Source: Lophius americanus
Taxonomy: Eukaryota; Chordata; Actinopteri; Lophiiformes; Lophiidae
DNA length: 64,000 nt
Direction: 5' to 3'
Assembly: GCA_037951165.1 (NCBI GenBank)
Contig: JBBDHG010000026.1
Span: 122,001-186,000, forward strand
In this document: piece after piece, positions 27,401 to 41,796 of the stretch
Layout of the letters: the number at the start of each line of letters is the position of its first letter
Numbering within the stretch: the first letter of the stretch is position 1
Translations under genes and position numbers: made by a program
The notes under the pieces: model-generated
The model's input: only the letters and a program-made list of their open reading frames with translations
What the model was told of the DNA's origin: nothing
Database searches by the model: none

Positions 27401-30400
27401 TCCATTGCTTATCCATAAGCACCACCGCAATTAATGATCTAACCACCTCCCCATAAATGTCAACAGGGTTCTAATGTGTGGGTCACAAACCGGCGAACAG
27501 ATTCTGAAGACTGGCAGTTAAAAATTGGAGAGCATGAGTGAATGTCAAGCTCATAAACTTAGCTAATGCTAGCTAGTGCTAACAAATCTACAAAGGCTTT
27601 AATGAGCAGGTGAGAAATGTCTGTAAAAGTCTGAGAACACGCGGGGTGACTTAAAGAGCCTCGGGGCAAACCTATCTACATCAGGCCACACGTTAATACT
27701 GTATACTTTAACAGGAAGTAGGTTTGGTTTTAATCTGTGCTCGGTCATGGGCACTATAATTGCAAATAGCTATATGCATGTACTGTATCAGTCAATTTAT
27801 ATGGTACCACATTAACCGGGTTCTAGTTAATGATAAAGCCAATGAAGCTGAAGGATGCTTGGCTCCAGTCTGCAAATGTATGCATACTATGGTGAGAGCA
27901 CCGGCAGCAGGTGATTATTAGACACATTTGAATACGTCTTTATTTTACTTGTATAAAATGTGCAGATGTTATAATTATCCAAGAGGAACTTCATATGTGA
28001 AAAAACAATATGACAACCTGAAATTGGCTTGTGAGTTAATACTGTCTGGAAAATAAAGATAAATAAAGACAGTATTAATAATTAAAAAAAGCTGCAAGCT
28101 GCATAAAAGACACGGAACATTCAAAATACAAAAATAACTGGGGGAGTTACCACTTAAATCAAGTAGTTGAAATCAGGGTAAAACTTGCTACATAAAAACA
28201 ACCTGGTGCTTTGTTGAAAATAAGCTCAGCTGAATTTAATAACTGCGCACAACAAGAAAACAATTATTGCATTAATAAACCAAAATTTGAAAAGGTTTCT
28301 CTAGGTTAAATCAAAATGAGTATTCCACCTTTTTCTTGTACACATACAATACCAGTCATGTGGCCTTGATTTGATCTGTTTTAAATTAAAGACATGTTAA
28401 AGCTGCATTAAGCAATTTCTACATTAGGATCAAAACTACAGTCTACATCAGCATCTACAGCTAACTTTTAAACAAACAGCTGACTACTTACACATTCAGC
28501 AGAAACAGAGGAACTTGCAGTCATCTTTTTGGTCACATGTCGAATGTAAATCCAATTCAGCCCTGGTTTGGTCCACCAACTCGTGAGAGAAAATATCTGG
28601 ATGCCTTTGGATTACTATATACTCAAAGTTCTTCAGACACTTCGTCTGTCCAGCATTTTGCGCGAGACAGGAAGTGTACAACCGGCATGTGTGAACTTGT
28701 TGTACACTTCCTTTTGAACGAGCAGGTGCTTTGGTTCGGTGTCATTTAGGCCGGTGAACCAAAACTTTGGTCTTACTATGGCTGCAACTACAGTGCTGAT
28801 TCAATATGACTGTCAAAGAAACTGCATAATGCAGCTTTAACGTTTTATGTGGTTTAATATAACTTCTACATAAAACTGTAGGTCATTTTCAGGTGCGGAT
28901 TACATTTGATACAAATCATAATTAGGGTTAACTCACACAAACAAAATACCTTTTTACTTTTTGGTGTCTTTCAAAAACCTGCACTTCCTCTTCTCTCTGC
29001 ATCTACAATTGATCTTGAAAGAAAGACAGCGTGGAAAGTACCCGACGTAACGGACTCTAACTTAACGTAAAACACCCTTTTATGCTGTGTGAAACCCGAC
29101 AGGAGGCTGAGGCTGAGGAGAGAACAGGATGTAGTAAAAACAATAAAACAATAGTGCAACAAAAATAAGTAAATAAGAAGCCAGCTAATAAATGCATGAT
29201 GGTCTAAATATATTGTAGATGTTTCGTGAATCAGTGCCAAAGATGGAGCAGATGTGCATAAATAAGAGCACAGCAGGCACTCATCATAATTGTTTATATC
29301 ACTGGGGCCATGATTCTCATTCAGATTGTGTTTTGGTAGTGATATTATTTGGAGACCTATGAAAAACACAGCAGGTCTTGGATTGGGTAGTGCCCTGTGA
29401 GGAATAAGAAAACAAACACATAATAGCCGCTAGCAGTAAAGCAATGTTGCGCTTGATCTTCAAGCTCAAGACTTTTTGTCTGTTTTTGTAAGTCCTGGCA
29501 AGGTTGTTTTGTTTTATCAGCATGCATTGTTTGTTTGCATAAAACGTAGTAAAATACAAAGGTACCGGGTCTGCTTTATTATTAATTTTCCTTTTTTATT
29601 GTTATTGTTTTGAAATGAAAGAAAAAATTAAGAAAAAGCCCCCTGATTATAATGTGCCATATCCTAAGGTACAACCTTCAAAAATAATGTTTTTTGTGTG
29701 TCAGTCTTACATGCTGAAAAGTTTAATTCATAATCATAGATGACAAAGAAAATGCTAAAATGCTAAGACTGTTGAGAGTGGAATGAATAACAGAAACAGA
29801 TGCAATTCAATATAATCCAAAAGCACAATACCACATGTGGGGGATTTTACATGCAAAAATGTAGATCTCTGTTAACAGATACAGAAAGGCTAATACTTGA
29901 CGGAAATGAGCCTGACAGATCTCACCTATAAAAGCAAGTTCAAATCTTATTAAACTATGTTTATAATCCTTCTCAGATCAAGAAACTGGAAATACCTATT
30001 TGCATGAGGGGAGCAATTTAACTGAAGTTTTACAAATTATTTTGAATAAGCGAGCTTCCTCAGCAATTTCAGTTTATAAATTCTTTAAAAGTAATCTATT
30101 TGATAGAAGGCATTTAAGTTAATTAATAAAAGACCATAAAATACAAGCTCTGTGACTTGCTTTCACCAAACAGTTACAAGCCACAGCATTTCAAGCATAA
30201 CCACAGTTTTTGCACTGTGTTTCTGTGACCTTTGTTTTTAGGCGTAAAACGGAAGAAAACAGATTTGGTTGCCTCAAACTCTTATCAAGTTCAAGTTCAG
30301 ACCTTAGGGTGCACATGAGAAATAAAGTAGCTGTAGCTTTGCTCTGAGTTACAGATTAATCTTAAACTTTAGTTATTAATGATCGTACAAAGTTTCCTAG

Positions 30401-33400
30401 TTTACATCAGTTAAAATCCCTTACGACAGTGTCTTGGAGGGGATTTTCGATTAAAAGCATGGCCTAAATGATGGGAAAGGTGCATTTATATATGTCTTGG
30501 TCTGAGTGCACTTCTTATTATTTCTGAAATATTTAAGCCAATAAATTCACTTGTGGAAGCCCACCACCTGCTCTGCACATGGGAGAGCACGTGGTTGAAA
30601 GTAAAGAAGAAAGACGGGAAGAACGGCATCTATCTTTACTTGTGAGTCAGTAAAAAATAGTAAACAGCAGCCAGAAATAAGAAACAATGAGTGGCAAAGG
30701 AACAAGGAAAAATGGAGAAAATAGTCAAGGACCATTCAGCTTGCCTCTCCACAAAACTACCATGAATACTGTAATAATACGTGTGTTTGGAGCATTTGTG
30801 TAAATGTGTGTGTGTGCTCCTACTGGTAATGGTGATGAATGAGTGAGTGAAAGAGACAGAAGAGAGAAAGTAAAGCTTTGTGCCTCTCAGTAGTTTGTGT
30901 TAGTGACAGCTCCACCCTTAGCCCAACACAATGGCTCTATTCCTGGATACACTACACTCTGTATGCGCGTATCTGTGTGTGTCTGTGTGTGTGAGAGAGA
31001 GAGAGAGGATAAGTTGGGCATGGTACTATGAGTTGACAGAGCATGGCGCTTCTGTTAATAGTATGTTCAATAACAACTATGTCCACTTTACTCTGATACT
31101 GTCATCGTGTGTATATAGTACATATCCCTACCTTCTACATGAAAATGAGTAATTTTGTACTATTACTAATACTGTTAATTAACAGTCTATTGCTATTCTT
31201 ATACTACAACCAACATGGCAACAACTTGAATTTATGTACTTATGTGAGTACTACCTAATCCTACTACCTTTGTTATTGCTTAGTCTCTACTATATCTACT
31301 GCTTTAATAACTACTACTGTGACTATATTGTTCACTACTACAATGTTTACAACAACTGCTGCTAATTTTGCAAGAACTACTACTATTAAAACAATTTTAA
31401 ACCATGTTCTTTGCTGCTAGCACAACTAGATAATTTACTGGTGCAACACGGCAATTATTATACTACTATCAAAAGTACTGCTACATCAAGTACATCTAGT
31501 ACACTACTAAAACTAAGGCTAATAGCACAACTACTGCTACGACTACCAGACTATTACATTCCTAAAAATACTGATAGAAAACAGAACTACTGCTACAACT
31601 ACACATAGTACACATAGTACACTACTAAAACTACTTCTTACACATCTACTGCTACAACTACTACACTATTACACTATTAACCACTGCTTTTAACACAACT
31701 ACAGCTACAACTATACCTAGTACGTTACTAAAACTACTTCTTCTAACACAACTACTGTTTCAACTACACATAGTACACTACTAAAACTACTTCTTCTAAC
31801 ACATCTACTGCTACAACTACACATAGTACACTACTAAAACTACTTCTTCTAACACATCTACTGCTACAACTACACATAGTACACTACTAAAACTACTTCT
31901 TCTTACACATATACTGCTACAACCACTACACTATTACACTACTAACCACTGCTTTTAACACAACTACCGCTACAAATACTATACTATTACACTAATGAAC
32001 TACTGCTACTAACCTACGTACTGCTACAACTACTATACCCATTACGCTACCGAAACAACTCCTACAACTTCTCTTAGACAACATTCACTGCTGCTGCAAC
32101 ATCCACCTTTCCTGTTTCTTTTACAATTATGACTTCTACTTCAAGACTACTATTACTATATTGTTCCTATTCTACTTCCACTACTGCTGTTGGTAAATTA
32201 CAACAACCACTATAGTATTATTCTCTTGTACTGCAGATAATAGTATAACTACTAATATGACTCAAATTGCAACATAACTCTCGTACTACTATATAAATAT
32301 ATAAACAGCTACTAGAAATGCTGATATTTCACCATTTAATGAAATTATCAAAGCACTAGAACTAAATCTACTATTCCTATTACTACCATGAACACTACTT
32401 CAATTTATTCTACTAATTTACTATTACTACTGCTACTACCACAGTGCTGTAACTAATGCTGCATCTAGGCCAGGACAAACCATTCTAAAGCGCAGACATT
32501 TCTAAGTCTAACATATACGTTTTGATGTTTTTTCTCCAGCCAAAATGTGCGTGCGTATTGGAGAGAGAGACAGGATCCACATTAATCCTGCCTACATTCT
32601 CAAAGCTCAGACATTGAAACATGATCAGACCTGCTCTCCTGCACACATAAATATACACAGACACACACACGCATCTGCACACACGAGACAAGTGACCGAT
32701 TAAAAGCTGAATGAAGAGAGAAATATGGAGGAACAGAGCTACCACAGACCAGGGGTTATAATTTTGCTGTGTGACACCACTCACAGATTATAATTGCTGG
32801 CCTAAAGGTGATTGAATGGTTGCCTGTTCAAATCAAACTCACAGAGGAAGGAAGTAACACATTCTCTTGTGAAAAAGCTACAGGACTCAACTCCCAACTC
32901 TCACTAGAAATGCTCAGAAACCAACTTACAGTAACACTGCTGCACTGGAAACATTCACAAATTCTACTAACATGTTCTCATACATTGGAAAAGGGGGGTT
33001 TGGTGTGCATATATCTGGGTATAGCCTTACATCTGTCAACAGTGTTGGCTGTTAAAACAAAACCAACAACTGGTGATCATTGATTAATCAAAGCTTTCCA
33101 TGCACAGCGAGCAACAAGCCTACTTTCCAACATGCTGGGGTTTGTTCTGATTTATAATAATTACTGTCTATGATCTTCTATTGTTTGACAACAAACAGGA
33201 TCCGAAAAAGAATATAGAAAATGATTCTTGGCAAATGGAAAAACTCAGTTTATGCTAATGTGTGAAACTCATACGCTGAAGCCATAGCAGAATAATAACA
33301 GAATGACATTATCAAACCCATTACTTACAAATTAATAAAAGCTATAAAGCTGTCTATCAGGAGGTTGAGTACCGGTCTTCTTTCCACTTATCAGAAGAAG

Positions 33401-36400
33401 GGTGGTTCGACCCCTGTGCACTGTAGTATACCTGTTGAAATGCTATTGTGCAAGATAACCAACCCCAAAGTGCTCCTGACCGTTGTTCCACTGGTGCATG
33501 AATGATGGTGTGAATGGTTACCTCTCTAAATGAGCAGGCGGCGCTTAGTGTGGTAGCCTCTGCTACCACTGTATGAATGTTGGTGTTTGACTAGTCAAGC
33601 AGACTGCAGAGGTGCTAAATAAGTACACCCCATTAACCAATGGAGTATAAAACTTTTCTTCCATATATGAGGCCATCATCCTTTGTACCAATAATGTATT
33701 ATTCAATTATCTATTATTTCTATCAGCTGGGACACATCAGTATCAACTCAACATGTTTGAAGGTTGTAGCCAGATGAGCTACCATTATTCTAATAACACC
33801 TCACTGCACAGGTAAACCATGAGGTTGAAACGGGCGGCCGTAGCTCAGTGGGTAGAGCAGCCGCCTCCGTATCAGAAGATTGGCAGGCTGGCATTTCAAG
33901 CCCCAGCAGTCTAAATGTTGAAATGTCCTTGAGCGAGACCGCAAACCCCATTCTGCTCCCTGGGCGCTGCAGATAGCTGCCCAATGCTCCTCCTCATGGG
34001 CTAAATGTAGAGAACCAATTTCATTACATTACTTAGCTTAATACTATGTTGTCATAGCACTTGAAGACGTTATGAGCAGAAGTTTGTTAAAATTGTGAAC
34101 ATAAATCTTATACAACTTTATTTTCAACAGCAAAAGTGGCAGCATGAAGAGCAGGACATGGAAAAAGTATAGTATAGAATGAGTGAAGATGATAACAAAA
34201 TCATGAAGAACTGAAGTCAATATTAAATGTGGAAAGATGGTAACTGTGTAACACATAAAAGTAGGAGTAAAAGCAACTAAACCAAACTACGGTGAGAAGG
34301 CAGGTGCTTTGGAACATTGGCACATTATCCGACAAACCCATTCAAGTGAGTGTGTCTAGAAGTTTTGTTATGAGATGAAAAGCTGAACAATCTGTATTTG
34401 TCACACAGTAGTAAGCAGGCACAAATATGGGGCAAAGAGTTCCTGGAAATGCTGCATGCCTTTCTAACATATCTTTTCAGGTGAGACAGGATAATGTGGG
34501 TGAATAGATGATCTATTACTCTGCTGCAGCGTAGAGTATTATAGGCTTACAACAGTACTCACAGGAAGCAGCTGTTTGCGTTTCCTGCCAGGACGACCCA
34601 CTCTGCGCTTATTATGGGGGCTCACTGGCGTCTCCTCCTCTGGACTGTCCTGTTCAACTCCATCTTCACTCTGCCAATTATAGAGGGGCAGAGTGTGAAC
34701 ACAGAGCCAATCAAACGACTGTATAATATGTCAGCGAGGTCACATTAAAGAAACAATGCCTCAAGGAGATGTGGTGTAGAAGGACTCCAGATGAAAAAAA
34801 ATAGGATTAAATTAATATGAAGGGTTGCATCCGCCTGAGAGTATCTGCAGCCAAATTTCACACTTAACTTACATTTTCACAGGAAGACAAAAAGCTATAC
34901 TGAAGTTTAAGGAACTAAGTTCTCAGCCAAGTTCTGATTTAACAAGCAGTTCTCAAACTATAAATGGAACGAGTGTAAAAGACTGAACCACCGAATGATA
35001 TTGATGCACATATGAAATCCAGCTGTTAGCTGTTTCGCAAACAAGATACATATTATTAACCGTCTCTAGGTTGATCTAACTCAATAGTAAAATAGTAGCA
35101 TGGTTTAATTTTACCACTACGTATAAAATAAAAATAGCACGCTGCACCTGTGCGTAGGCACGGAGGGAGTGAGTGTGTTTGCTCAAGAGCAACACCTTTG
35201 AAATTATTCTAACCCATTTTGCTGATAGGATTGCTTTCTGTCTTTTCTTTTAAATTGTTATAACAATTCAAAGACTTCTTATGTTCTTGACAGAGCACGT
35301 TTGTTAAAAGGTCCTTTTTAAAGTAGCATGACACCAATAGTGAAATAATTGCTTGGATCCATTACTTAGAATGCCAATATCACAATGTAGTAACACAGTA
35401 TTTAATTTAAACACAATACTTCCATAGTCTTACTTAAATAAAAGTGTATGAGTGCTAATTGCAAAAAATACAAACATCCAGTCATTAAAAGTAAAAGAAC
35501 CTTTTCAATGTGAGATTTCCTCTGTGACTTTTATTTAATTATGCATGTGTTATTTATGGGTAGGCATTGCTCAGGAAGTAGAGCGGCCACTTATCTGAAG
35601 GTCGGTAGCTCTATGCCCAGCCCTTAATCATGTTCAAGTGTCCTTGAGCAAGATACCAAACCCCAATTAGCTCCAAAATAGCTTTTCCATTAGTGTGTGC
35701 ATGATTGCATGAAGGTTCACTTTGTATGGTTTTATTTATTCACAGGGTCTGCCTACTGCTCTTCAGAGGTAATACAGATAATTCATTATTATTATTAATT
35801 AGTAAAGTACACATAGGTCTGATTTCAAAGCCTGAGTGACGATGTCTAAAAGAATAAAGGAGGATGAATTGGAAAATTATAAAGGAAAGTAGTGACTCGG
35901 GGCAAAAGGTTAACAAATTATACAAAACATCTGCAAAAAAAAAAAAACTTCAGTTACAAAGTCTCACATTGTGACAGCCAAACAAAATATGAACATTTGT
36001 GTCGTTAATTAGAAAGTGGTGACAGACATTTGGAAACACATCTGAAAGCTTAGTCTTAAATGTATCTTCATGTATGTATGTCGTACTCATAATATTTAGC
36101 TAAATCAAACTGAGGATATATGATACCAAGAAATGATTCAACTTATTACCTGTAGTGATGAATGAGACAGAATTAGATAGGTTTGTGACTGATTTGACCT
36201 CCTGCTTTGACTGAAAGAATGTGAACAATAACAAAAAAGACTGAATTCTGTGACTTCATAAGGTCAGTTTCTCTATCTGAAAGTATTACATGGAGATCTA
36301 TCGAAAGTTCAGTCAGAAAGACTCCTCTCCCACACTTGGGCCACAGCAATTGCTCATTCCACTATTATCCCCACCTTTCTCACATGCTCAATCAATTGCC

Positions 36401-39400
36401 TTGTCTGGTGCATCAATTGATAAAAGTTGCGCACAATCAGGTAGCCTCATCCATCCAATCACTGTCACAACTGAATGCGTAAGCCATCACCAGCAGCTGC
36501 TGCCTTTAAATAAGTCTCTCTCCTTCATCTAGTTCTTGCTTGTTGCTGCTTTACGCACCCACATCCTCTCCATCTCTGCCTAGGCCTCGCAGACCCATCA
36601 ACATCATCATTCGTCAGCCTCGGCAGAGTCATCAGCCACCACCACCAGTATCTCGACTCCAATGTGTGGTATTTCATGCGGCAGAGAGTCTTTGATCTCA
36701 ATCTCCACAAGAGTCTGAGGGCCAAAGACTTTCTTATAGACTAATTATGGATCATCAGTTGTAATAAATCAATAATCTTTTCTTCATTCTCTATCTTATC
36801 TGTTTGAAATGCTCATCCAAAGGATCTTTGATTTATTATACCAGCTGCTGCTCTTCTTTGCCCACAGCTGTTTAACTGCTCTCTTTCTCTCTGGATGGGT
36901 TGATGTAAACCCCCAAGAGACATGTGAAATGAAGTTAGCTTTAGTTATCAAGACGAAACTTTGAAGGTACCTCTTTGTATGAGATGTCCCTTACTTTCAT
37001 AACATTGCTTCAGAAGGCAAGGATTAGCTAGTCACAACTTACTTTAGACAAGGAAATACTGTTCCCTCTGTCCAGTGGGAGCAGTAAAAATACAATTTAG
37101 TAATAAAGAGTTAATTAATAGTAAGAAGGAATTTTGAGAAATGTATAACAACATGATTAGAGAAGAATATTATGCCATCGCATAATATTAACCGTGTCAA
37201 CAAACTTGCTAACTTTTCAGCATAGTCACCTTATGTATAAAAAATGTCACTTGGCGCAAATGTTAGCATGTTTGTTGAGATGAAAATTATTATTTGGTGT
37301 AAATGAGATTAGCTCAACTAAACATAACAAATGTAAACAACTGTAAACCTCTGGATATAAAGTAAAGTTGAGGAATAGCCCTCTAGTTTGTTCATTTATT
37401 TAACGTTTTTCATTAGTTCAATCAAAATCTCTCCAAACATTTGAAAAATATAACACTGTCATCCTCACTGATTTTTAATATCAGTAGTTAGATTAATCCA
37501 AACTATTAACAATATGGCAGTATCTGACTGAATTTATATTATCTCCTTTGATGTAACCTCCTTCAACATCCATTAAACTGACCTAACTCACCTACAACCT
37601 TCTGATATTTATTGATATTTGTTGTATTGAGGGATATTTGTAAGGCACTGTTGTGTGCATTACACTAATTTCTTGTCATATCCACTGTGTTTCTAAGCTT
37701 GGTTTTCTGCGAAAACCAGCACAATCTAACTGAGTATGTTTGCCTGTTTTCTCCCTTCCTCTCCCTCCCCTGCTAGCTCTTCGGTAGTGATGACAGTGGA
37801 GTGGTTGCTACGGTGCAGGAACTGCTTAGCAACTGTCTCCGACAGAGCCGCCATGCTGACTAAACATTCTAATGCCACTTCACTGACGAGCAGCACAGCA
37901 GCCAGATGGTACAGATGATAGACCTGCACCTGTCTGCCTGCTGTGCTGCTGTCCGCACGCCTATATCATCACGCTCACTTGTAGACACACTCCTCACTGT
38001 CATTTTAATGATCAATCACAGCAGGAAGAAACATTTTTTTCATGCAATATTTTAGGTTATACATTTCATTTCAGTTCAGAGTTTTGTAATGGAAATTTTC
38101 GCAGCTAAGTGCATAACTAATTAGATAATGTTGTCTTTGTATTCTTTATTTCATAAAATTTCAGAGCACTTGTAATACAAACAGTATTGGTTCAAACTGA
38201 CAGTGTTGAACATTTATATGTAGATGAATATCTCTTACATTATAACCCTTGCCAAACAAGATCACTCAAAGCCAATGGAAATCTATCAAAACTCGATAAA
38301 TCTATGTATTTATATGAGACCAACGTTTTAAATGTATGTACAATAGTATATTCATTGGCTGTCTGTCGCTATGTGTTTGCCCTGTGATGAACTGGCAACT
38401 TGTCAAGGGTGTAACCTGTTTTTCAGTCAGTGTCAGCTGGGATAGGCTCCAGCCCCCCTGAACCCCACAAGGATAATAGCATACAAATAATGTATGATTA
38501 GTACATTCATCATCATGTGCATTATCATGTTATAACTCCTCCATTGTCAATACTACTTTTCTATTTCCATGTTAGTTTATAGTCAATTCTTACTTAACGT
38601 ACTTCATTTCTGTTGTTATTCTTTGGCACGGGTTTCTATTTATTCCTTATTCACTTATTCTTCACTTCTATTTAACATCATTGTTTTTATAATGTTATTG
38701 TTTTGTTACTGTAATTAAGAATCAATCATTTCCTTTGGGATTAAAAAAGCTATATCTTATCTTGTCTTTTCTTATCTCATCTTATGTCAACCAGAACCAG
38801 CAGATAACGATTGGCCAGAGTTGCGTCTATGGTGGGGACTAGAGCTTCACAAGTGCAGCGGTCGCCAACGTAGTTTTAATGTACAACTAAGTAATATACC
38901 TGGGATGTTTCGTTATTCAACCTCAGTATCTTATTTTTTGACTTAAAATAGTGAACCATTTAAAAAAAAAAATCTTTACGTTTTTTTTTTCTTCTCAAGG
39001 TGAGTTTCTTTTTCGTTATCTGAGCAGAAACCTCCACTTCTGTGACATTTACAATACTTAAAGTAAAATCTGTATGTACCTCATATTTATTTAAATCTAT
39101 GTTCTGGAGGTTGTTTTTTTGAAGGTGTCTAATCATTAACTAGTAAATAACAGAACAATTTGACAATTAATTCATAAAGGCATAACATGTTATTTTTATT
39201 ATGTTATCATTATTTTGTGTTACTGGGGTTTGAATCCCAGTCAGGAGAGGGCGCGGCAAAAGTTCAGTGTGGTCTTAGTCTTAGGCAAGGTCCTTAGTGC
39301 TACCACTATAACCAGCCACATCTAGGGCCGGTCCTAAGCCCGGATAAATGGGAGGGTTGTGTCAGGAAGGGCTTCCGCTGTAAAAACCTATGCCAAATCA

Positions 39401-41739
39401 ATACACTGAACGTGACAGTCCGCTGCGGGAAAGGGAAAAAAGCCAAAAGAAGTTTCTTTGCTTTGCTATTGAGTGATCAAAGGAAAGCAGATCCAAAACT
39501 AAATCTGCAAAACCCTTTATATACACTGTGTCAACAAAATGAAACCTATGAAACTGCCTTTGTCTAATGTACCGATTACTGTGGAATGTATCACATATTT
39601 CAAGAGGTGATGAGGCACCAACATGTATTATCCATATTTAAATATTAATTTTCAGAAAAACTGTAGATAAGAAATAATTACCGTGTTGCAAACACTCAAT
39701 TGGAGAAATACTAAGATTAACCTATTATTTCGATTTTTATTCTATTTACCTAACACGACAAAGCCAGATAAACATACCCCTTCAGGAAAAGTCAAAACAC
39801 ACCGTCAAACCATGTATAAACACTGGCTTAACCATCCATAGAATATCTTTGGTCTATTTCTGTCTCCGGGCAGGTCATTTCAGGCCACTCCTGTTGCTAA
39901 GTAACCAGACTGGAAAGGAGGCAGGCTCAGTGGGATAGCATCAGCAGCAGACATATTTTTCTCTTTCTCTCTGCTCCATCCGTATGTCCTCCTCTCTGTG
40001 CTCTCCCGTTGTTTTCATCAATCTCGTTTCCTTTCATCTACTTCCGCCTCTGCTTTGCTTATGCATCGTCTACTACTCACTTAATCATTAGTTATTAAAG
40101 CTGTCAGCAGAACAAACACCACACATATTTAGATTCAGCATCTGCACAGTGATGCACTCTATAAATAATCAACATCATCATTTACTATAATATATGTCTT
40201 ATCCTAAGCAGAGTTTTCATCCAGCTAATGTTATCCTACATTTTTATGTTTTGAAATGGAATAAATTACATCATCGGTAGTTTGTGGCTTAGTATACTGT
40301 ATGCCGTGTGTTTAGACACTTGGCAGCCGGGGCATTAAGGCCTTATTATGTCTAGCAGTACATAGTGCAGGCTATGTGGTCTGTTAACATCAGAAACGGC
40401 CTGTCAGATGTCAGAATCAGGGGACTGCAAATTTGGAAAGTTGGATGCTCATTTTTCCAGTGAATGTCGACTGTTTAAATCTCCTTCTCGTGGTCCGATT
40501 TTACATTCTTTACACAAAACTGTATGCATTCAATAAGGACAGTATTGTGACAAACATAATATAACAAAAGAGAAAATTTGCATCACTCATTGCTGTTGAT
40601 GATACATCAAAGAGGATGCTCGATGAATCCAGTGGTTGGCCTTAATATTTTCGACCCACTTTTATGTGTTCTCTTTCAGAGCAGTTATTAACAGATACGA
40701 TTCAAACTATGGTCCTTGCAGTTTGTAACAGATACTCAATGTGGATATTTGGCAGCCAAATAAAGGGAGGAGGGTTAACTTAGGCTGTCAGAGATCGTGT
40801 TAGCGGCGTTACAGGAATACAGTCCACTTTCAAACTATTGCATGAAGAATCATACAGCAGCTAAATTAAGCATCAATAAAATATTGAGCTTGTGATGTTC
40901 AGAAATAACCTGTTGATTTTTCAATGAATCTGAACCGAAACATATCATTGATAAGATCCGTGTATGAATAGCTTTAATCGTTTTTTTGCATATTCCCAAA
41001 CCAAAATGTATTTTTTTCACAGATTTCTAAAGTATGAAATGCATTTGCCGAGTCTGAAATAATTTTATTAATTTCCTCAATCAAAATAAGTGGTTACCAA
41101 TATTGAATGAATGTCAAATGCATTAACCTTAGCTTTTAGGCAACAACAAAAATATCATTATATCTTCACTTTCACAGCTGCTTTGAGATCCAGCGGTAAT
41201 AAAGAATCAGGAACACCTCATAAATACAGTGACCTGTCATGTCTGAACTTAAGTGTTTTTAGTAACTCAGATGTATCTCCATGCTTTCTTTTGTAACGCA
41301 GATTGAGTTAGGTGTAATGACTTCAAAACACACAACAAACTCTCAAATCTAACAAAACTCTATATGGGAAACTTTATACGAGTTGGCTTTTTGCCAGTGT
41401 TTGATTGTGGAAGTGAATAAGACGGCTCTTTATATAGCCGCACTATAGAGTGAACTTCAATCTTCTCGTGGATTTACGAGGGCTGCCTCGGGCTCTGTGG
41501 CAAATGAAAGGAACCATTTTTCACCTAGTGTATGTCTGAAGCTGTGTGTGCGTGCGTGTGTGTGTGTATGTGTGTTTGCTCATTTTGTAATAAAAAAAAA
41601 CATTTTGAGACTCGAAACCCTGTTCTACTTTCACCTGCATGTGGTCGAGTGACTGTTTGGAATGCAGAGAGGTTTAAAGTGAATGTAAATAAATAACTGA
41701 AAGTTTAATTATTACACGCACACACACTCAAACACATAC

Positions 41740-41796
<57 letters not shown>

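Larger units (their letters stand above)
26894..34562 (-). other. dnmt3a intron 3, 7.7 kb
   Basis: AT-rich. It contains a MITE (28.4-28.8 kb), a GT/GA tract (30970-31008), an ACT-rich satellite region (31.2-32.5 kb) and two SINE remnants (33.4 and 33.8 kb). No coding exon was seen. Confidence 0.7.

Noticed and set aside
33841..33905. tRNA gene suggested by TAGCTCAGTGGGTAGAGC
   Set aside because: The A box is good but the B box is degenerate, no acceptor stem forms, and SINE body follows.
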